Positions 9,753 through 16,761 of a stretch of 64,000 nucleotides of DNA are shown here, piece by piece. The DNA is from Jiulongibacter sediminis. GTDB lineage: Bacteria; Bacteroidota; Bacteroidia; Cytophagales; Spirosomataceae. The stretch's first letter is position 1. Each line of letters opens with the position of its first letter. A program made the translations under genes and the position numbers. The notes under the pieces are model-generated. The model searched no databases and had not been told where the DNA came from. It saw only the letters and a list, made by a program, of their open reading frames with translations. The DNA is taken from NCBI RefSeq assembly GCF_001306455.1, contig NZ_LGTQ01000005.1, forward strand, positions 1,054,001 through 1,118,000, written 5' to 3'.

Positions 9753-10040
9753 TTATAAATCAGCGTAGAAGTCGATCATCTCGCCTTCAGCTAATGTTAC
9801 TATTGCTTTTTTGAATGTTGGAGTTCTTCCGGTTGTAACCTTTGATCTCGTCATTCTTGACTTGCTTTTCCCAAACTGACGGATAGTAGAGACACTGTCT
9901 ACAGTAACTCCGTACATTGACTCAACTGCCTTGGCTATCTGAATTTTATTAGAACCCATTGCCACCTCAAAAGTGTACTTACCTTTAGCGTTAAGTTCCT
10001 GAGATTTTTCTGTGATTATTGGTCTTTTTAAAACACTCAT
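9753..10040 (-). CDS. rplW: 50S ribosomal protein L23
   Basis: uL23, at the tunnel exit, docking site for trigger factor and SRP. The 95-residue product starts MSVLKRPIITEKSQEL, with the signature segment GSNKIQIAKAVESMYGVTV and the loop-strand FGKSKSRMTRSKVTTGRTP. Length is normal. It lies between rplD and rplB with gaps of 28 and 52 bases. Confidence 0.97.
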   Translation of the reverse strand: MSVLKRPIITEKSQELNAKGKYTFEVAMGSNKIQIAKAVESMYGVTVDSVSTIRQFGKSKSRMTRSKVTTGRTPTFKKAIVTLAEGEMIDFYADL

Positions 10041-10068
10041 TTTATTAAGCTTTTAACCTTCTGGTTCT

Positions 10069-10692
10069 TTATTTCAAAATTGTTTCCAGGTGAGCCAAAG
10101 CGTTCTCAGAGATCAGAATGTTCTCTGCGTTCACTAAGTCATAAATATTAACCTCATTTTTCTCTGACACCAACGTCTTTGGTACGTTTCTGGCAGACAA
10201 ATAAAGGTTATTCTCGTTACCGTCAACTACGAAAAGGCTTTTGCCATTTACACCAACTGCGTTTAGGAAATTGATGTAGTCTTTAGTTTTAGGCGTATCA
10301 AGAGCGAAATCTTCAACAACAATCACTTTTCCTTCTTTAGCTCTTTCAGAAAGGATTGACTTCTTAGCCAATGACTTAACTTTCTTATTCAGCTTGAAGC
10401 TGTAGTTTCTAGGGCGTGGTCCGAAAATTGTACCACCACCTACGAAGATTGGAGATCTTCTGGAACCATGACGAGCTCCACCTGTTCCTTTTTGTCTGTG
10501 AAGTTTCTTTCCTGTACGGCTAACTTCAGCTCTTTCTTTAGCCTTATGAGTTCCCTGACGCTGATTAGCAAGAAATTGCTTAACCTCAAGCCAGATCACA
10601 TGCTCATTAGGCTCAACACCGAAAACCTCTGGAGAAAGACTTACTTTCTTTCCGGTTTCTTTACCTTCTTTGTTAACTACTTTTATTTCCAT
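10069..10692 (-). CDS. rplD: 50S ribosomal protein L4
   Basis: uL4, with a globular domain and an extended loop reaching the peptide tunnel. The 207-residue product contains the loop motif GTGGARHGSRRSPIFVGGG with GPRPRNYSFKLNKKV, and the C-terminal Rossmann-like domain (VVEDFALDTPKTKDY, LFVVDGNENNLYLSARN). In E. coli L4 regulates the S10 operon; whether this one does so is unknown. It follows rplC by 45 bases. Confidence 0.97.
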   Translation of the reverse strand: MEIKVVNKEGKETGKKVSLSPEVFGVEPNEHVIWLEVKQFLANQRQGTHKAKERAEVSRTGKKLHRQKGTGGARHGSRRSPIFVGGGTIFGPRPRNYSFKLNKKVKSLAKKSILSERAKEGKVIVVEDFALDTPKTKDYINFLNAVGVNGKSLFVVDGNENNLYLSARNVPKTLVSEKNEVNIYDLVNAENILISENALAHLETILK

Positions 10693-10737
10693 TTGATAAT
10701 CCTATTTTTTCGATGTCGTCAGGATTCGACCTTATTT

Positions 10738-11355
10738 TTATTTATGTAACATTACAACGGAGTTCTTAGGGCCAGGAACTGATCCCGAAACCACGATAAG
10801 ATTCTTATCCGCCATTACCTTTACTACTTTTAGGTTCTGAATGGTAACCATAGTATTACCCATTCTTCCAGCCATTTTCAGTCCTTTAAATACTCTTGCA
10901 GGATACGAACAGGCACCAATTGAACCAGGGTGACGCTGTCTGTTGTGCTGACCGTGAGTAGTCTGACCAACTCCACCAAAATTGTGACGCTTTACAACAC
11001 CCTGAAAACCACGACCCTTTGTTTTACCACTAACATCAAGGAATTCACCTTCAGCGAAAACATCATCCACCTTAATGGTATCACCCAGATTAAAATCAGT
11101 GGTGAACTCTTTAAATTCAGCCAGTTTTCTTTTCGGAGTGGTGTTAGCTTTTTTGAAGTGACCTTGAAGAGCCTTAGAGGTTCTCTTCTCTTTTTTCTCA
11201 CCATAACCTAACTGGACAGCTTTGTAACCATCCTTTTCCTCAGTTCTTATTTGAGTAACCACACATGGGCCAGCCTCAATAAGCGTACATGGAACAGCAG
11301 CACCATCTTCAAAGACGGTCATCATGCCAATTTTCTTTCCAATAATTCCAGACAT
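10738..11355 (-). CDS. rplC: 50S ribosomal protein L3
   Basis: uL3, an early assembly protein near the peptidyl-transferase centre. The 205-residue product begins [18 protein letters not shown] and has the [15 protein letters not shown]-type motif ([19 protein letters not shown]), [18 protein letters not shown]-like loop and [15 protein letters not shown] near the C terminus. It is the first gene of the ribosomal-protein run here: the rpsJ gene that normally precedes rplC is absent. Upstream is a 418-base gene-free region with promoter sites. Confidence 0.97.
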   Translation of the reverse strand: MSGIIGKKIGMMTVFEDGAAVPCTLIEAGPCVVTQIRTEEKDGYKAVQLGYGEKKEKRTSKALQGHFKKANTTPKRKLAEFKEFTTDFNLGDTIKVDDVFAEGEFLDVSGKTKGRGFQGVVKRHNFGGVGQTTHGQHNRQRHPGSIGACSYPARVFKGLKMAGRMGNTMVTIQNLKVVKVMADKNLIVVSGSVPGPKNSVVMLHK

Positions 11356-11403
11356 TGTATTATCTTTTTCGCTTTAAAATTGTCTCTTCTCTAAATCGGG
11401 CTG

Positions 11404-11434
11404 CAAAAGTCTGACTTTCTGCAGTCTTATACAA
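11404..11434 (-). promoter_or_regulatory. Proximal promoter candidate for rplC
   Basis: On the minus strand a TTG at 11432-11434 is followed after 20 bases by GACTTTTG at 11404-11411, one base away from TAnnTTTG. The downstream bases TTTGCAGCCCGATTTAGA nearly repeat those at the rpsH internal promoter. The leader to the rplC ATG would be about 40 bases. Confidence 0.5.
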
Positions 11435-11697
11435 GATTTGTGACCAAAACTTTTCTTGTCAGTGGTTGAACTCAACTTGACCATTGCATTACAAACCCAA
11501 ACAGGTAAGGCGTAAATTACTGAGGGTACACCTTGTTACCTTGTAATGATTCCCAAAATTTAATTTCATGCGAACTTCGGAGACTGTGCAAATCTTAAAA
11601 AGCTAAACATCTTTTCTCACAGTCGAAATCAGATCGGTTTCACGTGGATGTGACTTCGTCTAATTTGTTTCAGAGAGAATCTCCTCAAATCGAGGTG
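11412..11697 (-). promoter_or_regulatory. Structured leader or small RNA upstream of rplC; gene-free region
   Basis: The 418 bases between rplC and the anti-sigma gene contain no convincing open reading frame on either strand. On the minus strand, downstream of the distal promoter, several stems can be drawn: CCTC/GAGG around a five-base loop at 11682-11694; a ten-pair stem with a three-base bulge spanning 11576-11627 (TTCG and ACTGTG arms); AGGTAA/TTACCT at 11503-11508 and 11536-11541; and GTTGA/TCAAC near 11465-11476. No intrinsic terminator was seen before rplC, so a long structured 5' leader is more likely than a separate RNA. Function unknown. Confidence 0.4.
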
Positions 11698-11728
11698 CAA
11701 AAGTATATGTTATTTTACTAATAGCAAA
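11698..11728 (-). promoter_or_regulatory. Distal promoter upstream of the ribosomal-protein operon
   Basis: On the minus strand TTTG (11725-11728) is followed after exactly 19 or 20 bases by TACTTTTG (11698-11705), a full match to the Bacteroidota primary-sigma consensus TTTG/TAnnTTTG with correct spacing. Transcription would start near 11691 and run about 335 bases to the rplC start codon. It lies just downstream of the anti-sigma gene. Confidence 0.65.
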
Positions 11729-11773
11729 GAGCTAACTGAAAATAAATGAAATATTTTCAAAATGTGTGAATTG

Positions 11774-12523
11774 TCAATTTCTAAAAGCCAGAATGGCTAA
11801 ATCGGTTCCAGTGGGAAATTGACTATCCTCCTTTAAATGAAGAGCCAGCTTAATTTCAGCCTCACGATGGGTTTTGTTCGGGACTGTTCCATGCTTGTAA
11901 GGATCTTGAGGAAACTGCATAGAGACATTCATCAATACCTCGCAATCACAATGCCCACCCTCTTGAAATAGGAAGGAGACTATGGCATCCTCATCCAAAC
12001 CCCGCTCAGAAAGAAATTTTCGGGTTATCGTGAATTTCATGTCGCAAGGATTTTGCTCAAGGGATGCCTGCAGGTAATCAAACATTTCCTCAAACTCAAC
12101 AAGATCCATCGGAAGTGCAGCCATAAAAGCTTCTTGTCGGGTCGGTTCTTTAATATCGGCCTCTGAACTAGCTGTTACATTATTTTCAGTATCTCCTAAG
12201 AAATAGATATTAGCCAGGATGCTACCAATAAACAAAATAGAGGCCGCAAGCCTGAAAATACTCGTTTTGTAAAAAGGAATAGGCTTCAGAGACTTATCTT
12301 CATTATTAAACAACTGTTCCTTAGCGGCAACACCCAAACCAGTGGGTGATTCTACGGCGTTCTCAAAAGCCAACTTCTCCAATGCATCCTGAATAGCCTC
12401 GTATTCTTTTAATAAGGTTTCGTTTTGTTCTATGAGAAGAAAAAGCTCCCGCTCTCTTCTGGCAGAGAGTTGACCAAGTGCCAACATCTCCAATTCGCCA
12501 TCTTCTATGTTATACGTACCCAT
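11774..12523 (-). CDS. Membrane anti-sigma factor fused to a DUF2695-like domain
   Basis: Probable partner of the ECF sigma factor encoded just upstream; the start codon overlaps the sigma stop by one base (TAATG), implying coupled translation. The 249-residue product has a helical cytoplasmic part (1-85) beginning with an anti-sigma-like segment (LEMLALGQLSARRERELFLLIE), one membrane helix at about 88-109 preceded by Lys/Arg, and a C-terminal part on the far side. Residues 155-202 resemble DUF2695: NPCDMKFT, then a helix ending in GGHCDCEVLMNV, with Cys160, Cys192 and Cys194. The sensor-domain reading is inference. No zinc-finger HxxxCxxC motif is present in the N-terminal part. Confidence 0.7.
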   Translation of the reverse strand: MGTYNIEDGELEMLALGQLSARRERELFLLIEQNETLLKEYEAIQDALEKLAFENAVESPTGLGVAAKEQLFNNEDKSLKPIPFYKTSIFRLAASILFIGSILANIYFLGDTENNVTASSEADIKEPTRQEAFMAALPMDLVEFEEMFDYLQASLEQNPCDMKFTITRKFLSERGLDEDAIVSFLFQEGGHCDCEVLMNVSMQFPQDPYKHGTVPNKTHREAEIKLALHLKEDSQFPTGTDLAILAFRN

Positions 12524-13059
12524 TATTCTTCCTTAAAGTTTTTCCTCAACTCCTTCAAAGCCGCTCTAACTCTGGTTTTTAAAGTACCCAAAGGGATATC
12601 AAGTTCTTCTGCGAGGTCAACCTGAGTATATCCTTCAAAATATATTTTTTGAATCAAAACTCTCTGATTCTCTTTCAGCTCATTAACCTGCCCTTTCAGA
12701 CCTATAGTATTAATATTCTGTTCGGTGTTAAACTTCCTGTTAACACTACCTACGTTATCATCTCTTACGAAATAATTGAGATTGTGGTTTTTATAATCTG
12801 CAGACCTGATTCGGTCAATCACAAAATTTCTGGTGAGATTAGCCATCCACGTAAACAAACGACCTTTTTTCGAATCGTAACTATCCATTTTTGTCCAGAT
12901 TCTGACAAAAACCTCCTGAAGCATATCAGCTGACTCATCCGGATCCTTCAACATGCGAATAATCATACCATAAATTACATCAGAGTAATTTCGGTAAAGG
13001 ATTTGAAAACCTTCCTCATCTTTAGTTTTGAGAAGTTTAAGAAGTTGTTTTTCTTCCAA
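12523..13059 (-). CDS. RNA polymerase ECF-type sigma-70 factor
   Basis: Extracytoplasmic-function sigma factor redirecting RNA polymerase to a stress or envelope regulon. The 178-residue product has region 2 (YRNYSDVIYGMIIRMLKD, ADMLQEVFVRIWTKM, TWMANLTRNFVIDRIRS) and region 4 with a helix-turn-helix (GYTQVDLAEELDIPLGTLKTRVR). The start is TTG at 13059: an in-frame TAA lies two codons upstream and the next Met is inside region 2. It is transcribed away from the agmatine deiminase gene and coupled to the membrane anti-sigma gene, so it is probably held inactive until a signal arrives. Target genes are unknown. Confidence 0.92.
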   Translation of the reverse strand: MEEKQLLKLLKTKDEEGFQILYRNYSDVIYGMIIRMLKDPDESADMLQEVFVRIWTKMDSYDSKKGRLFTWMANLTRNFVIDRIRSADYKNHNLNYFVRDDNVGSVNRKFNTEQNINTIGLKGQVNELKENQRVLIQKIYFEGYTQVDLAEELDIPLGTLKTRVRAALKELRKNFKEE

Positions 13060-13111
13060 TCGTTATTTCACGTGAGTATTTGTACAGCAATATATGGGCA
13101 AATGATTATTC

Positions 13112-13141
13112 AAAAAAAGACGGAAGATAAAATCCTCCGCC
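13112..13141 (-). terminator. Terminator-like hairpin reading leftward, with no obvious gene upstream
   Basis: On the minus strand GGCGGAGGA, loop of five bases, TCTTCCGTC form nine pairs (two or three G-U), followed by seven U and then G. This has the form of an intrinsic terminator for leftward transcription. The only thing upstream in that direction is the 160 bases to the divergent agmatine deiminase gene, so the transcript it would end is not identified. Read rightward, it has two A-C mismatches and is weaker. Confidence 0.4.
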
Positions 13142-13273
13142 TTTCTACCAATCATTTATTCAACCACTCTTAAAATGCTTAATCTAAAACACAAGCAAAA
13201 AAAAGGTATGCTTGCATAACATTGGGCAAAATAAATAAATCATGACCGTACTCGCAATTCTTTTTTAGCATTT

Positions 13274-13281
13274 TAACTTTG
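13274..13281 (+). promoter_or_regulatory. Promoter -7 box for the agmatine deiminase gene
   Basis: TAACTTTG matches TAnnTTTG exactly, 19 bases before the ATG at 13300. No good TTG was seen at the -33 position. Its position rules out the TTG codon at 13279 as a start, since that codon overlaps the promoter box. Confidence 0.5.
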
Positions 13282-13299
13282 CAACAAAACGACAAATTA

Positions 13300-14334
13300 A
13301 TGACTCCCAACGAAGAAGGCTACTTTTTCCCAGCCGAATGGCACCCTCACCGAGCTACCTGGTTAAGTTTCCCACATAACATCGATACATGGGAAGACCG
13401 CCTTCCAAGGGTCTATGAGGCATACTTTAAATTTATTGCCGAACTAGCCTCCGAGGAAACAGTTTGTATTTCTTCCGGAAATGATAAGACAAAATCCGTA
13501 ATAGAGTTGGGACTAAATCAACGAGGTATACCGACTCAAAATATTCAATTGTTCGATTTCAAGACAAACGATAGCTGGTGTCGGGATCACGGGCCATCTT
13601 TTGTTATTAACCCTTCGCTAGGCGAAAAAGCTATTGTAAACTGGGGATACAATGCCTGGGGAGGAAAATATCCACCGTTTGATGCTGATGATGCCATCCC
13701 CTCTAATGTTGCCAAAACACTGAATCTCAAACTTTACGAACCGGGAATTATAATGGAAGGCGGATCAATTGAAGTTAACGGAGACGGAACATTGATGACC
13801 AGTAAAAGTTGCCTTTTGAATAAAAACAGAAATCCTCATCTATCTCAAAAACAAATTGAAGAAAAACTTAAGCTTTATTATAATGTAGAGCAAATACTTT
13901 GGCTTGAGGAAGGTATCGTTGGTGACGACACCGATGGCCATGTAGATGACATGACCCGCTTTATTAATTCTGATACCGTGCTCACAGCCTTAGAAACTGA
14001 TCGGCTTGATGATAATTATTCTCCTCTTCGTGAAAATCTGGAATTGCTAAAGAAGATAAAGCTTGCCGGCGGAACCAAGATAAATATTGAAACCCTACCC
14101 ATGCCAGACCCTGTACTAGACAGTGGCCTGAGACTACCGGCTTCTTATGCGAATTTTTACATACTGAACAATAAGGTTATCGTCCCTACATACAGATGCA
14201 AAAAAGATGATGAAGCTCTAAAGATTATTGAAGGGTGTTTCCCCGATCGTAAAATTGTCGGCATAGACTCTACTGATATTATCTGGGGCCTGGGAAGTTT
14301 CCACTGCCTTTCTCAACAGGAGCCAGAGGTATAA
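13300..14334 (+). CDS. Agmatine deiminase family protein
   Basis: Member of the guanidino-group-modifying (peptidylarginine deiminase-like) family, most likely converting agmatine to N-carbamoylputrescine on the route to putrescine. The 344-residue product begins with the family's GYFFPAEWHPHRATWLSFPHN region, has NDSWCRDHGPSFV, the IMEGGSIEVNGDG motif, DDTDGHVDDMTRF and the C-terminal catalytic Cys in LGSFHCLSQQEP. Spacing of these motifs is typical. The ATG at 13300 is preferred over an upstream TTG that overlaps the promoter. The gene stands alone, divergent from the sigma factor. Peptidylarginine deiminase is the alternative substrate class, less likely without a signal peptide. Confidence 0.9.
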   Translation: MTPNEEGYFFPAEWHPHRATWLSFPHNIDTWEDRLPRVYEAYFKFIAELASEETVCISSGNDKTKSVIELGLNQRGIPTQNIQLFDFKTNDSWCRDHGPSFVINPSLGEKAIVNWGYNAWGGKYPPFDADDAIPSNVAKTLNLKLYEPGIIMEGGSIEVNGDGTLMTSKSCLLNKNRNPHLSQKQIEEKLKLYYNVEQILWLEEGIVGDDTDGHVDDMTRFINSDTVLTALETDRLDDNYSPLRENLELLKKIKLAGGTKINIETLPMPDPVLDSGLRLPASYANFYILNNKVIVPTYRCKKDDEALKIIEGCFPDRKIVGIDSTDIIWGLGSFHCLSQQEPEV

Positions 14335-14400
14335 TAATTGTTAAATTCAAGGCTTTTTCGCAATAAATAGTCAATTTCGCGAATTATTCAATAAAGACGT

Positions 14401-14418
14401 TTGGTTTAGGTAAACCAA
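14401..14418 (+). promoter_or_regulatory. Perfect palindrome (operator-like) before the SurA-like lipoprotein gene
   Basis: TTGGTTTA, two bases, TAAACCAA: perfect 8-bp arms 12 bases upstream of the ATG at 14430. Symmetric short-spaced arms resemble a dimeric repressor site, but could also form an mRNA hairpin at the start of translation. No protein is identified. Confidence 0.4.
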
Positions 14419-14429
14419 GGCCACATTGT

Positions 14430-16751
14430 ATGCATCGATTAGTCATCCTGTTCTGTTTCATTTTTTCACTTTATTCTTGTAAAACAGTTCAGGTTAGTAG
14501 CTCAAAAAGTACTTCTGAAGTTCAATCTAACGAACCACCTTCAGATCCGGTGGTGATAGTTGGTGATAAAGCCCTCACTGAGCCAGAGCTTATTCAGGCT
14601 TTTGAAGAGTATCTTATAGCTGACACTACTGGTTTTGAAGAACTAATTGATGAGCTTATCAAAAGAAAAAGAATCTATTTGGCGGCTCAGGATGATGGCT
14701 ACTTACTGGACGAAAGTCAACTAGAAGAACTGGAAACCTACTCCAGAATCACTGCCAAAAGCTTCATTATTGACACTGGTTTGGTGAATTCCTTGACAAG
14801 ATTAACCTATGAACGCCTGAAAAGGGAAATCAAAGCCTCTCATATTCTACTAACAGTTCCCAAGTATGCGGCTCCTTCTGATACACTGCTTGTTTACAAT
14901 CAAATACTAAATCTGAAAAGGGAGGCCGAAGAAGGTGCTTCTTTTGATTCATTAGCTACTCTGTATTCTGCAGATATTAATACTAAAGGTAAAGGTGGCG
15001 ATATGGGCTATTTTTCTGCCCTGCAATTACTATTCCCGCTTGAAAATGCGGCTTATTCTACTCCTGTTGGCAAGATATCAGAACCTGTCAGAACTTCTGC
15101 TGGATATCACATTGTCAAAGTTGAAGATAACAGACCTTTCTCGGGTAAAGTTGAGGTAAAGCATCTTTTAAAATCAGTACCTGCAGATGCCGGACCTGAA
15201 ATGGATGAATATCAAAAAGCTAAAATCGATTCACTTTACCAACTCATAAAAAACGGAGCTGATTTTGAGGTCATTTGTTCGGCAAATTCTGATGATTTGA
15301 ATTCAAGGGAAAGTGGTGGACTCTTACCGCCTTTCAGTATTGGAAGCTGGGCGGAGCGAAACTTTGAAAAAGTCGCTTTCGAACTGAAAGTGGGGGAAGT
15401 TTCAGGGCCTGTAAAATCTTCTATTGGCTGGCATCTGATAAAGAAAGTAAAGAATTTCCCTCTTGAGCCTTTTCAAGAATTGGAAGAAAAAATAAGACGC
15501 AAAGCCACTACGGACTCAAGAGGCGAGTTTTTGGAGAAAAGTGGCTATGCCAAATACAGGAATAAACTAAATATAAACATTGATCAAAAGGCATTTGAAA
15601 ACCTTCTGAAACTGGCAAATAAAGGCATCATTGACAGGTCCTGGAAACCAAACCGAAACCTCATTGAGAACACTATGATTCTACAAATAGATGATCAGGT
15701 CCTCTCATCAATGGATTTTGTGGAATACGCTGAATACAAGCAGGGATTTGAAAAGCAATTCAGTGGATATACGCCTGAAATGTACCTTAGATGGTACTTT
15801 GAAGATTTTAAAGAGGAACAAATCAATGCCAGAATTCTTCAAAAGTTGCCGGATTGGAATGCCAATTTTAAAGCTCTGACTGACACTTATCGGGAAAGCC
15901 TGATTGTGACAAACTATCTGAACGACAAGCTCTACGAAAAGTCTGTTTCTGACACGACCGGGCAGCGTGAGTTTTATGAACAGCACATTGGTAATTATCA
16001 ATGGCCAATGGCAGCAAAAGCCACTATTGTCAAGACCAAAAATGACACTTTGATTCAGGAGTATTATGAAATTCTCAACGGTGAAACTCCTTATCGGTTA
16101 AAACGTGGAATTCTTCCTTCCTACTACGAGAAAAATGAGTACTCTTTAAATGACGAACTCAAAAGAAAGCTAACAGGTTTGGTTCAAATCCTTGAACAAA
16201 ATAAAGGATATGTAGTTGAAATTGGTGGTCATAGAGATGTTAATGAAGAGCCGAATATTAGCGGACTACGCATTCGAAGAATAGTGGATTATCTTACCCA
16301 GAACGGAGTAGACATCACCAGAATCAGAGAATATGATTATGACGTCAATAAACTTGTTGATCGTTTTGACTGGGTTCAAAATCAGCGGGTGAGCTTTCAG
16401 TTTTTCTCAACTGACAAAGCCGACATCGCAAGAATACTTCAGCTAAAAGATACATCCTTTGAGGTGGCCCATGGTACTTATTTCAAAGGTGAGAATGGAC
16501 TGATAGACGGAACAGGCTTTGAGACAGGAGATTTCGAAGCAAGCTTCGACGGCTTCAGCTACAGAATCACTATTGATGAAATCAAACCAGCAAGAGCAAA
16601 GACCCTCAGAGAAGCCCGGGGAGCTGTGATAAAAGATTATCAACTGGAACTGGAGAAGCAATTGGCGGCCTCTTTGGCCGTTAAATATCCGGTGGAAATT
16701 GACAATGAAAAAGCTAAAGCCTTGTATGGGGCTCAAAAATCAAAGAATTAA
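14430..16751 (+). CDS. Lipoprotein peptidyl-prolyl isomerase (SurA/PpiC type) with an OmpA-like insertion
   Basis: Probable periplasmic chaperone-isomerase for outer-membrane proteins. A signal peptide with lipobox FSLYSC places the lipidated Cys at residue 17. Two PpiC rotamase domains follow, at about 134-232 (KASHILLTV, GGDMGYFSA, TSAGYHIVKVED) and 241-341 (VKHLLKSV, ESGGLLPPF, SSIGWHLIKKV). Residues about 575-658 resemble an OmpA-like peptidoglycan-binding domain (VVEIGGHRD, YLTQNGVDITRIREYDY, NQRVSFQF), with Asp603 and Arg616 at expected positions. The end resembles the C terminus of other Bacteroidota SurA-like proteins. It is followed after 10 bases by a second PpiC protein, likely in one operon with moxR. 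Confidence 0.88.
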   Translation: MHRLVILFCFIFSLYSCKTVQVSSSKSTSEVQSNEPPSDPVVIVGDKALTEPELIQAFEEYLIADTTGFEELIDELIKRKRIYLAAQDDGYLLDESQLEELETYSRITAKSFIIDTGLVNSLTRLTYERLKREIKASHILLTVPKYAAPSDTLLVYNQILNLKREAEEGASFDSLATLYSADINTKGKGGDMGYFSALQLLFPLENAAYSTPVGKISEPVRTSAGYHIVKVEDNRPFSGKVEVKHLLKSVPADAGPEMDEYQKAKIDSLYQLIKNGADFEVICSANSDDLNSRESGGLLPPFSIGSWAERNFEKVAFELKVGEVSGPVKSSIGWHLIKKVKNFPLEPFQELEEKIRRKATTDSRGEFLEKSGYAKYRNKLNINIDQKAFENLLKLANKGIIDRSWKPNRNLIENTMILQIDDQVLSSMDFVEYAEYKQGFEKQFSGYTPEMYLRWYFEDFKEEQINARILQKLPDWNANFKALTDTYRESLIVTNYLNDKLYEKSVSDTTGQREFYEQHIGNYQWPMAAKATIVKTKNDTLIQEYYEILNGETPYRLKRGILPSYYEKNEYSLNDELKRKLTGLVQILEQNKGYVVEIGGHRDVNEEPNISGLRIRRIVDYLTQNGVDITRIREYDYDVNKLVDRFDWVQNQRVSFQFFSTDKADIARILQLKDTSFEVAHGTYFKGENGLIDGTGFETGDFEASFDGFSYRITIDEIKPARAKTLREARGAVIKDYQLELEKQLAASLAVKYPVEIDNEKAKALYGAQKSKN

Positions 16752-16761
16752 ACAAAAACAA

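Noticed and set aside
11530-11560. Ten-base identity between the leader strand (GTAACAAGGT) and the 3' end of 16S rRNA
   Set aside because: A ten-base match in an A/T-rich leader is within chance expectation and neighbouring bases differ; it is not an rRNA gene fragment.
11356-11773. Short frames (12-26 codons) in the gap before rplC
   Set aside because: No family pattern, no start context and no length; treated as leader RNA.
13279-13299. Early TTG start of the agmatine deiminase frame
   Set aside because: The TTG overlaps the predicted promoter box; the ATG at 13300 begins the conserved region.
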